From: Alteromonas sp. RKMC-009
GTDB taxonomy: Bacteria; Pseudomonadota; Gammaproteobacteria; Enterobacterales; Alteromonadaceae
DNA length: 64,000 nt
Reading direction: 5' to 3'
NCBI RefSeq assembly: GCF_003584565.2
Contig: NZ_CP031010.1
Location: forward strand, 744,001 to 808,000
Made by a program: the position numbers and the translations under genes. The notes beneath the pieces are model-generated. The model saw nothing but the letters and a program-made list of their open reading frames with translations, did no database searches and was not told where the DNA came from. Shown here piece by piece: positions 12,934 to 23,071 of this stretch; position 1 is the first letter of the stretch; every line of letters begins with the position of its first letter.

Positions 12934-13908
12934 TTACTTAGTGCGTTCTACAGCAATATGCGCTAATGCAATCAGCGCCTGTTTGTAGTCAGATTCCGGC
13001 ACCGGAGCCAGTGCAGCTATGGCTTTCTGCGTTTCTTCATCCGCGCAGCGTTTGGTATATTCCAGCGCACCGGTTTCACTCATAATATTGACTATTCGTG
13101 AAAGGTGAGGCAGGCCATTTGCTTTCTCAATGGCTTCTCTGATCAGTTGTTTATCCACTTCATCTTCAGCGTGCCACATGGCGTACAACAGGGGCAGGGT
13201 AGGCTTACCTTCTGCAAGATCATCGCCGGTGTTCTTACCCATTTCGTCTTTATCAGCCGCATAATCGAGAATGTCGTCAGCTAACTGAAAAGCGGTGCCC
13301 AGGTGTTTACCGTAGTCCTGCATAGCCTTTTCAATGTGCTCAGGCTGCCCCGTCAGCACAGCGGCAAGCTGTGTTGCTGCTTCAAATAAGCGGGCAGTCT
13401 TGCCGTAAATTACATCAAAATAGCGGGCTTCTGTGGTGTCCGGGTCATTGCAATTCATTAACTGCAATACTTCACCTTCGGCAATACGGTTAGTTGCGTC
13501 AGATAAAATCTCCATGACACGCATACTTTGCAGGTCGACCATCATCTGGAATGAACGGGAGTAAAGAAAATCGCCCACCAGTACGCTTGCCTGATTTCCA
13601 AATATTGCATTCGCCGTTTGTTGACCCCGGCGTAATGTGGATTCATCAACCACATCATCATGAAGCAAAGTGGATGTGTGGATAAATTCAATGATCGCGG
13701 CCAGCGTGTGATGCTGATCTGTTGTGATCCCCATAGATCTCGCTGCCAGAACAGACAACAAAGGGCGCAGCCTTTTTCCGCCACTGTTGACGATGTAAAA
13801 GCCTAACTGATTGATTAGAGCAACTTCTGAGTCGACTTGCTGCTGTATAAGCGCATTCACCGCTTTCATGTCCGCAGCTGCCAGCTCGCGGATCGCATTT
13901 ATGTCCAT
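12934..13908 (-). CDS. ispB: IspB, octaprenyl diphosphate synthase
   Basis: 324 residues when started at MDINAIREL, which aligns end to end with E. coli IspB (323). An in-frame extension to 14118 exists but reads through predicted promoter DNA. Both aspartate-rich motifs are present, DDVVD at 84-88 and DDILD at 211-215, with GGKRLRP near 43-49. It condenses farnesyl diphosphate with isopentenyl diphosphate to make the polyprenyl tail of ubiquinone. It diverges from rplU-rpmA-obgE, the conserved arrangement. The ribosome-binding site is weak. Confidence 0.95.
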   Translation of the reverse strand: MDINAIRELAAADMKAVNALIQQQVDSEVALINQLGFYIVNSGGKRLRPLLSVLAARSMGITTDQHHTLAAIIEFIHTSTLLHDDVVDESTLRRGQQTANAIFGNQASVLVGDFLYSRSFQMMVDLQSMRVMEILSDATNRIAEGEVLQLMNCNDPDTTEARYFDVIYGKTARLFEAATQLAAVLTGQPEHIEKAMQDYGKHLGTAFQLADDILDYAADKDEMGKNTGDDLAEGKPTLPLLYAMWHAEDEVDKQLIREAIEKANGLPHLSRIVNIMSETGALEYTKRCADEETQKAIAALAPVPESDYKQALIALAHIAVERTK

Positions 13909-13952
13909 GGGCATGTCGTGGGTATGTTTTACTGATTTCATTCTGAGCGCTG

Positions 13953-13980
13953 ATTGTACCTGAATCTGAAAGGGTATCCA
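13953..13980 (-). promoter_or_regulatory. ispB: Candidate ispB promoter
   Basis: On the minus strand TGGATA (13980-13975) and TACAAT (13958-13953) are spaced 16 bp. The predicted start site would leave a leader of about 40 nt before the chosen ispB ATG, which also argues against the longer reading frame. Sequence prediction only. Confidence 0.4.
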
Positions 13981-14136
13981 CCCGCATGATTTAAAAAACT
14001 GAAATGAATGAAAAAAATAATCCCTTAGCAGCATTTCCCTGAAGGGGAAAATGCAGGTAAAATGCGGGCTTTTAGTAGTTCTGGCAGCGAATTGAACCGA
14101 AGCGCGAAAAATAATCAAATTTTGTGTTTTTCGGGG

Positions 14137-14165
14137 TTGAGATCTCAGGATGTTTCACGTACAAT
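14137..14165 (+). promoter_or_regulatory. Sigma70 promoter of rplU-rpmA(-obgE)
   Basis: TTGAGA (14137-14142), a 17-bp spacer and TACAAT (14160-14165), followed by a GC-rich discriminator (TCGCGCCC). GC-rich discriminators are typical of growth-rate-controlled and stringent promoters, fitting ribosomal protein genes. It predicts a leader of about 45 nt. Confidence 0.7.
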
Positions 14166-14189
14166 TCGCGCCCTGTTTTTTGAATTGAA

Positions 14190-14204
14190 GCGTCAATGAG
14201 ACGC
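14190..14204 (+). other. Hairpin in the rplU leader
   Basis: GCGTC (14190-14194) and GACGC (14200-14204) enclose AATGA, just upstream of the rplU ribosome-binding sequence (GCGGAG). L21 leader structures are known in bacteria, so this could be a binding site for feedback control. Confidence 0.4.
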
Positions 14205-14219
14205 AGAGCGGAGTAGAAT

Positions 14220-14531
14220 ATGTACGCGGTTTTCCAAAGTGGCGGTAAACAGCACCGTGTGGCTGAAGGCCAGACCGTTCGTCTAGAGAAGATCGAAGTC
14301 GCGCCGGGCGAGACTGTTGAATTCGATAACGTATTAATGGTTAGCAACGGTGACGACGTTAAGATCGGCACCCCTTTAGTTGCTGGTGGCAAAATTACTG
14401 CTGAAGTAGTTCAGCACGGACGTGGCGATAAAATCAAAATCGTTAAGTTCCGTCGTCGTAAACATCACCGTAAACAAGCGGGTCACCGTCAGTGGTTCAC
14501 AGAAGTGAAAATCACTGGTATCAACGCATAA
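14220..14531 (+). CDS. rplU: Ribosomal protein bL21
   Basis: 103 residues, identical in length to E. coli L21. It starts [11 protein letters not shown] and has the conserved [22 protein letters not shown] basic segment near residues 78-95 that contacts 23S rRNA. It is a structural part of the 50S subunit. It is the first gene of rplU-rpmA, with its own promoter and leader hairpin, and GCGGAG lies upstream of the ATG. Confidence 0.99.
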   Translation: MYAVFQSGGKQHRVAEGQTVRLEKIEVAPGETVEFDNVLMVSNGDDVKIGTPLVAGGKITAEVVQHGRGDKIKIVKFRRRKHHRKQAGHRQWFTEVKITGINA

Positions 14532-14546
14532 TAGGAGCACGAACAC

Positions 14547-14804
14547 ATGGCACACAAAAAAGCTGGTGGTAGTACCAAAAACGGTCGTGATTCAGAAAGT
14601 AAACGCCTTGGTGTTAAGCGCTTTGGCGGCGAATCAGTGCTTGCTGGTAACATCATCGTAAGACAACGTGGTACTCGTTTCCACGCTGGCGACAACGTAG
14701 GTATCGGTAAAGATCACACGTTGTTTGCTCTGAAAGACGGTAAAGTTCAGTTTGACGTTAAAGGCAAGAACAACCGTAAATTCGTGAGCATCATCGGCGA
14801 GTAA
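14547..14804 (+). CDS. rpmA: Ribosomal protein bL27
   Basis: 85 residues, standard length. It begins [19 protein letters not shown], the flexible N-terminal tail that reaches the peptidyl transferase centre, with no Firmicutes-type cleavable extension. It lies 15 bp after rplU, with AGGAG before the start, and is followed by a strong terminator, so obgE may have separate expression. Confidence 0.99.
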   Translation: MAHKKAGGSTKNGRDSESKRLGVKRFGGESVLAGNIIVRQRGTRFHAGDNVGIGKDHTLFALKDGKVQFDVKGKNNRKFVSIIGE

Positions 14805-14834
14805 TCGCGGATTGACGTTACGCCGAACAGGCTT

Positions 14835-14862
14835 AAAAAACCCCGCGTAAGCGGGGTTTTTT
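14835..14862 (+). terminator. Terminator after rpmA
   Basis: CCCCGC (14841-14846), GTAA loop, GCGGGG (14851-14856), then six T; the six A before the stem extend the pairing. It lies 30 bp after the rpmA stop. Confidence 0.92.
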
Positions 14863-14983
14863 GTTTTTAATAACAAGATTTTTTCCGGGGCCCGCAGCCC
14901 TTCACCAGATTGGCGATGTAGTGATTGTCACAATGGTGTAAACTTAGCTTTCAAATACGGTAGTCGACAACGACTCGGAGTGA

Positions 14984-16150
<1,167 letters not shown>

Positions 16151-16172
16151 TATCGCGTCTTAAGGAGTAGTG

Positions 16173-16676
16173 ATGAAGATTGCGATGATTGCCGCCATGG
16201 CACATAACCGGGTTATCGGCGCTGACAATGATATGCCCTGGCACCTGCCGGCCGATTTGAAGCATTTCAAGGCGGTAACATTAGGTAAGCCGGTGATCAT
16301 GGGACGCAGAACCTGGGAGTCAATTGGCAGACCTTTACCGGGCAGACCCAATATCATCATTACTTCTGCGGCGGCTTCAGATTTTCCTGACACGGTGACT
16401 GTGGTTACTAACGTCGAGGAGGCACTCAGCGCTGCCAGTGAGATGGTCACGGAAGATGATGAAGTGATGGTGATTGGTGGCGGTAAGGTCTATGAAGCTT
16501 TTCTGCCTCAGGCAACCACTCTTTATCTGACACAAATAGCGTTAACTGTCGACGGTGACACCTGTTTCCCTGATTACGATTCTCAGGGCGACTGGGTACG
16601 TTCAGATGTGGTTGAAAACCGTGCCGATGAGCATAATCCTTACGACTACACTTTCTTCACATTAACACGTAAATAG
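16173..16676 (+). CDS. folA: Dihydrofolate reductase
   Basis: 167 residues from the ATG 5 nt after AAGGAG; a GTG one codon earlier is too close to that site. Typical DHFR marks are NRVIG near 12-16, the Met20-loop region DNDMPWHLPADL with the catalytic Asp, VIMGRRTWESIGRPLPGR and VIGGGKVYE. It reduces dihydrofolate to tetrahydrofolate with NADPH, regenerating the cofactor spent by ThyA (41328-42161). It lies 22 bp after obgE, probably on the same transcript, and faces rpoS. Confidence 0.97.
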   Translation: MKIAMIAAMAHNRVIGADNDMPWHLPADLKHFKAVTLGKPVIMGRRTWESIGRPLPGRPNIIITSAAASDFPDTVTVVTNVEEALSAASEMVTEDDEVMVIGGGKVYEAFLPQATTLYLTQIALTVDGDTCFPDYDSQGDWVRSDVVENRADEHNPYDYTFFTLTRK

Positions 16677-16702
16677 TCTTAAAATACATCAATTGGTATT
16701 TT

Positions 16703-16752
16703 ATACAGTGCCGCCCGGTGCAACATACCGGGCAGAACGGCATAAACTGTAT
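16703..16752. other. Long imperfect hairpin between convergent folA and rpoS
   Basis: The core stem is GCCCGGT (16713-16719) with ACCGGGC (16727-16733). Outer pairing joins TGCC (16709-16712) with GGCA (16739-16742) and ATACAG (16703-16708) with CTGTAT (16747-16752), leaving bulges. It has no T-run, so it is not a classic terminator in either direction. It could be a bidirectional 3'-end structure. Confidence 0.55.
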
Positions 16753-16773
16753 GGTCGGGTCAGACGGGTGAAA

Positions 16774-17772
16774 TTACTCACCCATGTGATCGAACAGACT
16801 TTCCATAGACAGTCCCTGATGACCCAGCATATCGCGCAGTCTGCGCAATGCTTCTACCTGGATCTGACGGACACGTTCCCGTGTAAGGCCAATTTCTGCA
16901 CCCACATCTTCAAGGGTAGACGGTTCGTACCCTAATAAACCAAAACGACGTGCTAACACTTCCCGTTGTTTCGGATTTAACTCACCGAGCCATTTCACGA
17001 TATTCGACTTCATATCGCTGTCCTGCAAGTTATCTTCGGGACCAAATTCATTATGGTCGGCAAGAATATCCAGCAGTGCCTTATCGTTTTCACCACCGAT
17101 AGGTGTGTCCACCGATGTAATGCGCTCATTCAGGCGAAGCATACGGCTGACTTCGTCAACAGGCTTATCAAGCTCTGTAGCTATCTCTTCTGCAGTAGGC
17201 TCGTGGTCGAGCTTCTGTGAAAGCTCCCGTGCACAACGCAGATAAACATTTAATTCTTTGACTACGTGAATCGGTAAACGAATCGTGCGGGTTTGATTCA
17301 TGATCGCCCGTTCGATCGTCTGACGAATCCACCAGGTCGCATACGTAGAGAAACGGAAACCACGTTCAGGATCAAATTTCTCAACGGCACGGATAAGACC
17401 CAGGTTACCTTCTTCAATCAGGTCAAGTAATGCCAGACCGCGATTGTTGTAACGACGGGCAATTTTCACAACCAGACGAAGGTTAGATACAATCATACGC
17501 TTACGGGAGGCCTCACAGCCTTTCAGTGCGCGACGTGCAAAATAAACCTCTTCTTCTGCGGTAAGTAGGGGGGAGAAGCCAATTTCCCCCAGGTACAACT
17601 GGGTGGCATCCAGGTTTTTCGGTAAGTCCTCCTGAACAAATACTGCATCATCCTCAGTATCATCCAGATCATTGTTAATTGCTTCACCAGCTTTCATATC
17701 AACTGGCATGTCCATCTCGTTTAACTCATCCCGAGACTTTGATTCGATTACAGCGGCTTTTGTTTGACCCAC
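16774..17772 (-). CDS. rpoS: RpoS, stationary-phase/general stress sigma factor
   Basis: 332 residues, like E. coli RpoS (330). After a variable acidic N terminus, region 1.2 begins at [11 protein letters not shown], then region 2 ([41 protein letters not shown]), region 3 and region 4 with the helix-turn-helix [17 protein letters not shown] and the [12 protein letters not shown] stretch mark it as RpoS rather than RpoD. It directs RNA polymerase to stress and stationary-phase promoters. The start is GTG with AGGAG 8 nt upstream. An out-of-frame ATG opening a 10-codon ORF lies between. It closes the ftsB-to-rpoS gene string, next to nlpD as usual. Confidence 0.97.
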   Translation of the reverse strand: MGQTKAAVIESKSRDELNEMDMPVDMKAGEAINNDLDDTEDDAVFVQEDLPKNLDATQLYLGEIGFSPLLTAEEEVYFARRALKGCEASRKRMIVSNLRLVVKIARRYNNRGLALLDLIEEGNLGLIRAVEKFDPERGFRFSTYATWWIRQTIERAIMNQTRTIRLPIHVVKELNVYLRCARELSQKLDHEPTAEEIATELDKPVDEVSRMLRLNERITSVDTPIGGENDKALLDILADHNEFGPEDNLQDSDMKSNIVKWLGELNPKQREVLARRFGLLGYEPSTLEDVGAEIGLTRERVRQIQVEALRRLRDMLGHQGLSMESLFDHMGE

Positions 17773-17843
17773 GACTGCATCTCCTGCGTTGTTGGTTACC
17801 CTGCGATGTTCTCCTCAAATTTTATTATTATTTATTGTTATTA

Positions 17844-18713
17844 TTATCTTTTTGGCAGATACCTTTGGGGGTCTAACGACTTGCCCCGGTATCTCACTTC
17901 AAAATGAAGCTTGACCGAATCTGTTCCACTATCTCCCGTTGTCGCAATTTGTTGCCCTGCGGCGACCCATTGCTGCTCCTCTACAAGGAGCTTGTCGTTG
18001 TGTGCATAAGCACTCAACAGGGCATCGGTATGTTTAATAATTATCAGGTTACCGTACCCACGTAATGCACTGCCTGCGTAAACCACTTTACCTTCCGCAG
18101 CGGCCAGAACTGGTGCGCCTCTTTGTGCGCTGAAATCCAACCCTTTATTGCCTGATTCCGCATTACTAAATGTTAACGTTATGTTACCTTTGCTGGGCCA
18201 AACCCATTTTGACACCCTTTTGGGAAAATCCCTTCTGGCTGAATCTTTGACACTTTTCGTCAAAGGTTTGACACTAGTAACTTCTTGGTTGTTAACATTA
18301 ATTTCACGACTACTGTACGCCTGTGGTTTATCCCGGTCAACACTCCTTTTGTCGTATATGTTTCTGGTCGTACCAGTTTTTTCTTGAACTTTTGGTTTAG
18401 AAGTGTTCCCTGTCAACGCTGTCACAGGTTGGGGGTATAAGCGTAAAGTTTGACCTGGGTAAATATCGTAAGGTGCTGATAAAGAATTGTATTTAGCAAG
18501 ATCTCTATAGTCATTTCCGGTAAACCAGGCGATAGCGAACAACGTATCACCCTTTTTTACTAGGTAGGTTTTGCTATCTGACCCTTTTTCAGAATATTCA
18601 GTCTGACTATTGAGTAAAGTCACCGGGGCAGGGGCTGTTCTGCCACTGCAACCCGTCAAAAAAATGGCGAAAATGCAGGCGATTGAAGCATTTATTGCTC
18701 GCATTTTGCCCAT
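17844..18713 (-). CDS. nlpD: NlpD, LysM-LytM lipoprotein, amidase activator
   Basis: 289 residues. The signal peptide ends in lipobox FLTGC (Cys22), so it is a lipoprotein, presumably outer-membrane. LysM lies about 50-93 (YLVKKGDTLFAIAWFTG). A LytM/M23 domain occupies about 175-285. In that domain the usual first metal histidine is missing (NKGLDFS instead of H-x-x-x-D), while LHFEVR remains, so it should be catalytically inactive. This matches E. coli NlpD, which activates the amidase AmiC during septum splitting. It lies upstream of rpoS with a 71-bp AT-rich gap; in enterics a main rpoS promoter lies inside nlpD. Confidence 0.95.
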   Translation of the reverse strand: MGKMRAINASIACIFAIFLTGCSGRTAPAPVTLLNSQTEYSEKGSDSKTYLVKKGDTLFAIAWFTGNDYRDLAKYNSLSAPYDIYPGQTLRLYPQPVTALTGNTSKPKVQEKTGTTRNIYDKRSVDRDKPQAYSSREINVNNQEVTSVKPLTKSVKDSARRDFPKRVSKWVWPSKGNITLTFSNAESGNKGLDFSAQRGAPVLAAAEGKVVYAGSALRGYGNLIIIKHTDALLSAYAHNDKLLVEEQQWVAAGQQIATTGDSGTDSVKLHFEVRYRGKSLDPQRYLPKR

Positions 18714-18722
18714 TAATCTACC

Positions 18723-19301
18723 TCAGTGGAGTAAAAAATACGCAAGAACGGCCAGTCCGATTGTTAACCAACCGAGTATTTCCACGTATTCGCGGAGTTT
18801 AGCTTCCATGGCTGCACCACCCCATTTCATGAGACCGGCTACCAGAAAGAAGCGGGCACCCCGACCGATGGCAGACGCTATAATAAAAGGTACCAGAGCC
18901 ATATTAAGGACACCGGCACTGATGGTGAATACTTTATACGGTATAGGAGAGAAGCCGGCGAGGAAGACAACCCATACGCCATAGGTTTCAAACCAGTCGA
19001 TAGTGGTTTGCAGTTTTTCTTCGTAACCCGCAGAGATAATAAGAGGTTCCAGCCACGCCTCAAACGTGAAAAAACCCAGTGCATAGCCGGCAATACCGCC
19101 GAGTACGGATGCAATAGTGGTTAAGGCAGCAAACAGCCATGCACGGTTCGGTTGTGACATGGACATTGGCGCCAGCATGACGTCCGGTGGTATGGGAAAG
19201 AACATAGATTCTGCGAAACTCAGTCCCGCAAGATAGCGATTAGCATGCTTGTGACGGGCCCATCGCAACGCCAGGTCATAGCATGGTTGAAAAATTTTCA
19301 C
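18723..19301 (-). CDS. yqaA: YqaA-type DedA-family membrane protein
   Basis: 192 residues with about five hydrophobic segments. It carries DedA-family marks: [18 protein letters not shown] near 28-46 and [18 protein letters not shown] near 113-130, the two re-entrant proline-containing loops. DedA/SNARE-associated proteins are thought to move phospholipids or undecaprenyl phosphate across the inner membrane. The YqaA branch is not characterised. Its ATG overlaps the pcm stop (ATGA), and it ends 9 bp before nlpD, so it is firmly inside the operon. E. coli does not have it at this place. Confidence 0.85.
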   Translation of the reverse strand: MKIFQPCYDLALRWARHKHANRYLAGLSFAESMFFPIPPDVMLAPMSMSQPNRAWLFAALTTIASVLGGIAGYALGFFTFEAWLEPLIISAGYEEKLQTTIDWFETYGVWVVFLAGFSPIPYKVFTISAGVLNMALVPFIIASAIGRGARFFLVAGLMKWGGAAMEAKLREYVEILGWLTIGLAVLAYFLLH

Positions 19302-19933
19302 TGAAGCTCTCCTGCAACCAGTGGTACAAAACGCACAGCTTCAATGGTCTCTGTTTTAAGCTCACCATCAATTCTGTCTACACATAACAAATTCTGCTGT
19401 TCGCTGCCTACCGGAATAATCAAACGGCCACCTTCTTCAAGCTGGTCGCAGAGATCCTGTGGCAGGCTGCTCGCTGCGGCGGTAACCAGAATGGCATCAT
19501 ATGGGCCTTTACTGGGCCAGCCTTTCCAGCCATCGCCATGTTTCATGGAAATATTGTGCAGGTTGAGTTGATTCATCCGGCGCTTCGCCTGAAACTGCAA
19601 CGACTTGATACGTTCAACACTGTAAACGTGACCAAAAAGTTGTGCGAGAATTGCAGTCTGGTAGCCTGAGCCGGTACCGATTTCCAGAATCTTCCTTGGA
19701 CTGTTAGAGGCTTTGAGCAGCAACTCCGTCATCTTGGCGACAATATAAGGCTGGGAAATCGTTTGTCCCTGTCCTATGGGTAACGCCGTATTTTGATAAG
19801 CTTTGTGTTTGAGGGCATCGGGTAAAAATAATTCCCTTGGCGTGGATGCAATAGCGGTCAGTACTTTTTGATCCCTTACGCCCTCGCTGAACAAAAGCTC
19901 AGCGAGCATTTCACCTTTTTTCAATGTTCTCAT
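19298..19933 (-). CDS. pcm: Protein-L-isoaspartate O-methyltransferase
   Basis: 211 residues, near E. coli Pcm (208). [13 protein letters not shown] is the substrate-loop signature, [11 protein letters not shown] the SAM-binding motif I, and VTAAASSLP the motif II region. It methylates abnormal L-isoaspartyl residues and starts their repair in ageing proteins, mainly in stationary phase, fitting its link to rpoS. It overlaps yqaA by 4 bp. It is separated from surE by 84 bp that contain a 6-bp GGCAGC/GCTGCC hairpin (19974-19998), unlike the overlapping surE-pcm pair of enterics. Confidence 0.96.
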   Translation of the reverse strand: MRTLKKGEMLAELLFSEGVRDQKVLTAIASTPRELFLPDALKHKAYQNTALPIGQGQTISQPYIVAKMTELLLKASNSPRKILEIGTGSGYQTAILAQLFGHVYSVERIKSLQFQAKRRMNQLNLHNISMKHGDGWKGWPSKGPYDAILVTAAASSLPQDLCDQLEEGGRLIIPVGSEQQNLLCVDRIDGELKTETIEAVRFVPLVAGELQ

Positions 19934-20017
19934 TGCTGCAAATGGTTTCCTGTTTTTCCCGTATCTTATTTCCGGCAGCCGGTTTGTGGTTAGCTGCCTT
20001 CACAGGTTTTATTGTTA

Positions 20018-20767
20018 TCAGAGTTTTTTATTCAGCCAGTCTTCCATGTTAGCGAGGCTGTGATGAGCTGTCATATCCACGCTTAACGGTGTCACAGAGC
20101 AGTAACCGTTAGCGATGGCATGAAAATCTGTGTCAGGGCCGGCATCCTGTTCTGCTCCGGCCGGACCATACCAGTAAATTTCACGACCGAAAGCATCTTT
20201 TGCTTTTACCATGGCTTCGGCACGATGTCTGCGCCCCTGACGTGTCACTTTGATACCGGCGAGTGCATCGTATGGCACATCCGGCACATTTACGTTCAAA
20301 ATTTGATTGGGGGGTAAAGGATGCGCCTGTAATTTACGTATAATATCCAGCACTACACGGGCTGCGGTGTCAAAGTGTTTGCCTTCGTGGCTGGCCAGTG
20401 AAACTGCAATGGCCGGCAGACCCATATATCGCCCTTCGGTTGCTGCCGCTACCGTGCCGGAGTAAATAACGTCGTCACCCAGGTTTGCGCCATGGTTGAT
20501 ACCCGACACCACCAGCTCCGGGTCGTCGTCAAGGAAACAATTTACGCCCAGGTGAACACAGTCAGATGGCGTGCCATTCACCGAATAAAAGCCGTTATCC
20601 AGTTGCTGAATGCGGAGCGGACTGTGCAGCGACAGTGCGTTGCTGGCACCGCTGCAATTGCGGTCCGGCGCGATCACGGTGACATCGTGCTCTGCGGCAA
20701 GTGTTTCGAATAAAACAGCAATGCCTTTGGCGAATACACTGTCGTCGTTACTTAAAAGAATACGCAT
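20018..20767 (-). CDS. surE: SurE, 5'/3'-nucleotidase (survival protein)
   Basis: 249 residues, typical length. The metal site is visible in LLSNDDS (Asn7, Asp8, Asp9) and [25 protein letters not shown] is a conserved stretch. It dephosphorylates nucleoside monophosphates and short polyphosphate, and is linked to stationary-phase survival. One small difference is Ser10 where E. coli has Gly in NDDG. It belongs to the truD-surE-pcm run, 39 bp after truD. Confidence 0.97.
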   Translation of the reverse strand: MRILLSNDDSVFAKGIAVLFETLAAEHDVTVIAPDRNCSGASNALSLHSPLRIQQLDNGFYSVNGTPSDCVHLGVNCFLDDDPELVVSGINHGANLGDDVIYSGTVAAATEGRYMGLPAIAVSLASHEGKHFDTAARVVLDIIRKLQAHPLPPNQILNVNVPDVPYDALAGIKVTRQGRRHRAEAMVKAKDAFGREIYWYGPAGAEQDAGPDTDFHAIANGYCSVTPLSVDMTAHHSLANMEDWLNKKL

Positions 20768-20806
20768 GAAGGCTCCTGACGTTTGTTGTCCGGTAAGTCG
20801 CTTACA

Positions 20807-21877
20807 CTAACTGCCCGCTGTTTCACCATTTGTGTCAACACAATCACGTAATACGGTAGTGGCATAACAACCGGACGGTAAGCTGAAAGAAACAATTACT
20901 GTATCACCGTTATGTTGCCATTCAAGTTGCGCCGGCCAGATTTTTACCGGTCTGCGTTCCTGTTTCATGCCGGCTTCACTGAGATAACCGGTAACGTCAG
21001 GGTATTTACCTGCTACAGCCAGTTCAAGCTTCGCCGCTTCACCGGTTACCGGTACATCACCTTTTCCCCACAGCGGAGCCGTAGGTGATAAATCTTTGTC
21101 TTCGTAACGGGCTTGCAACCCGCTATCTTCACCGTTTTCAATAAAAAAGCTGTGAGACCCGCTGAGCATCAGTGCGTCACCACTTATTACATCATTCAGT
21201 TTGCCAAGACGAATGCGCTCACTGATGACCTCATTAAACAGCCAGCTCCGTAAGGCAGACAGTGCCATATTGCGTTTGTTGCGGTTGCGGATAGCTTCCC
21301 CGGCAATCATTTTTTCTGCCAGTTGCAGGTTACCGCCTTCCTGACGCTCGCCGGTCTCAGCAACGCGGACACTGCCAAAACGCTGCTCGCCGAAGTAATT
21401 GGGCACGCCGTTTCTGGCAGCCTGTTGCAGCGCCTCTGTCAGGGCAGTAACGTCGCTGACGTCACGCAGGGTAATGGTGAAATGGTTCCCTTTCAGCTGC
21501 CCGATGCGTAATTTCTTATTATGCCGTTCTTGCCTGAGGATCTTTACGCCTTCGAGTTCCAGTCCTGAAAAGTCGAAATCCGGTTTTCCCGGAGCATGTA
21601 ATCCGAACCACTGGCGGGTAACCGCGTATTTGTCTTTTCGTCCTGCGTAGGTCACATTCCGTAATGGCAAGCCGGTAAATTTAGCCAGTTGCTCAGCGGC
21701 CCAGGCAGTATTAGCCAGCTTTTTTTCGACCCACAGAAATTGATGTTCACCGTCACCGCTGAAGCTGTATCCAAGATCTTCGGTGACAACGAAATCTTCA
21801 GGATGCGTCTTGAGTGCGGCAGTGCAGGCCGGAGGAGTATCACTGTACAGCCAGTGCTGAGTGCGTAATGTGCTCAT
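20807..21877 (-). CDS. truD: TruD, tRNA pseudouridine-13 synthase
   Basis: 356 residues, near E. coli TruD (349). The catalytic Asp82 lies in YAGRKDKYA, and PNYFGEQRFG and NRNKRNMALSALRSWLFN are family marks. It makes pseudouridine at position 13 of tRNA-Glu. The central TRUD insertion is complete. It starts one base before the ispF stop codon, so the pair is tightly coupled. Confidence 0.96.
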   Translation of the reverse strand: MSTLRTQHWLYSDTPPACTAALKTHPEDFVVTEDLGYSFSGDGEHQFLWVEKKLANTAWAAEQLAKFTGLPLRNVTYAGRKDKYAVTRQWFGLHAPGKPDFDFSGLELEGVKILRQERHNKKLRIGQLKGNHFTITLRDVSDVTALTEALQQAARNGVPNYFGEQRFGSVRVAETGERQEGGNLQLAEKMIAGEAIRNRNKRNMALSALRSWLFNEVISERIRLGKLNDVISGDALMLSGSHSFFIENGEDSGLQARYEDKDLSPTAPLWGKGDVPVTGEAAKLELAVAGKYPDVTGYLSEAGMKQERRPVKIWPAQLEWQHNGDTVIVSFSLPSGCYATTVLRDCVDTNGETAGS

Positions 21878-21878
21878 G

Positions 21879-22352
21879 TTATTTAGCTCTGATCAGCACA
21901 ACAGCGTGGGCTGCAATGCCTTCTTTGCGGCCGGTGAAGCCCAGTTTTTCTGTTGTCGTGGCTTTTACGTTGATATCGTCAACAGCGCATCCGCAGTCAC
22001 TGGCGAGAACTTCCCGCATTGTTTGTACATGAGGGGCCATTTTGGGAGCCTGCGCAATAATGGTCATATCGGCATTGCTCAGCACATATCCTCTTTCTTT
22101 CAGTAACCCGACTACGTGCCGGAGCAGAAAGCGGCTGTCCACACCAGACCACTCGTCATCAGTGTCCGGGAAGTGTTTACCAATATCTCCCATCGCTGCA
22201 GCACCCAAAAGTGCGTCACACAATGCATGAATTAATACATCGCCGTCAGAATGGGCCAGTAAGCCCTGCTCGTAATCTATGCTGACGCCGCCGATAACAA
22301 TGGGGCCTTCACCACCAAATTTATGAACGTCGTAACCATGACCAATACGCAT
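21879..22352 (-). CDS. ispF: IspF, 2-C-methyl-D-erythritol 2,4-cyclodiphosphate synthase
   Basis: 157 residues. The metal ligands are visible: Asp8 and His10 in GYDVHKF and His42 in [17 protein letters not shown]. It converts CDP-ME 2-phosphate to MEcPP in the MEP isoprenoid pathway. It follows ispD by 14 bp, the usual ispDF pair. Its product ultimately feeds IspB (12934-13908), which builds the quinone tail. Confidence 0.98.
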   Translation of the reverse strand: MRIGHGYDVHKFGGEGPIVIGGVSIDYEQGLLAHSDGDVLIHALCDALLGAAAMGDIGKHFPDTDDEWSGVDSRFLLRHVVGLLKERGYVLSNADMTIIAQAPKMAPHVQTMREVLASDCGCAVDDINVKATTTEKLGFTGRKEGIAAHAVVLIRAK

Positions 22353-22366
22353 AGGTGCCTCTTAAA

Positions 22367-23068
22367 TTATAAAGTTTGGGTTTGTTGCAGATAAAATGCT
22401 GCCAGCGGCATATCGGCAGGGCGTGTAATTTTGATATTTGCCGGATTACTGTCAATCAGGGCTACCTTATGACCGGCTGCTTCCATGGCTGAGGCTTCAT
22501 CGGTAACGGGAATATTTTTTTCCTGTGCCTGTATTAATGCCTGCCTGAGTTCGCCGGCACGAAACAGTTGTGGTGTCAGCGCATGCCATAGTTGTTCTCT
22601 GCATTCAGTGTGGGAAATAATATTATTTTTACTCGCCATTTCCCGCTTCATGGTGTCTTTTACCGGCGTTGCCAGAATGCCGCCTGCCACGTCATCCCGC
22701 TCTCTGACCTGCAACAGTGTGTCGATATCAGTCAGTGACACGCAGGGCCGCGCCGCATCGTGAACCAGGGCCCAGTCATTGTCGTTCAGTTGTGAGAGGG
22801 CAGCGAATACCGAATCTGCCCGTTCTGCACCACCATCAACCACAGTCAGCCAGGGGGCACTAGCCACCGGTAACTCCGGAAAGAAAGGATCGCCGGCACT
22901 GACCGCTACTACAATATGAGAAATTTTCGGATGGGCGTGCAACGCGGAAAGCGTATGCTCAAGAATGGTTTTTTCGCCGATCCTGAGATATTGCTTTGGT
23001 CTGTCAGCTTGCATGCGGCTGCCGACACCTGCTGCCGGTACCACAGCAACTACAGAAGGATGAGACAT
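22367..23068 (-). CDS. ispD: IspD, 2-C-methyl-D-erythritol 4-phosphate cytidylyltransferase
   Basis: 233 residues. The nucleotide-binding start PAAGVGSRMQADRPKQYL (about 11-28), ALVHDAARPCV and ATPVKDTMKR are the standard motifs. It transfers CMP to MEP, giving CDP-ME, step three of the MEP pathway. It starts 3 bp after ftsB and is followed by ispF. Confidence 0.98.
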   Translation of the reverse strand: MSHPSVVAVVPAAGVGSRMQADRPKQYLRIGEKTILEHTLSALHAHPKISHIVVAVSAGDPFFPELPVASAPWLTVVDGGAERADSVFAALSQLNDNDWALVHDAARPCVSLTDIDTLLQVRERDDVAGGILATPVKDTMKREMASKNNIISHTECREQLWHALTPQLFRAGELRQALIQAQEKNIPVTDEASAMEAAGHKVALIDSNPANIKITRPADMPLAAFYLQQTQTL

Positions 23069-23071
23069 GGA

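Noticed and set aside
13909..14118. N-terminal extension of IspB by 70 residues
   Set aside because: It does not match the family, and a plausible ispB promoter and start site lie inside it.
17844..18400. NlpD as an active M23 endopeptidase
   Set aside because: The first metal-binding histidine is missing (NKGLDFS), so an activator role fits better.
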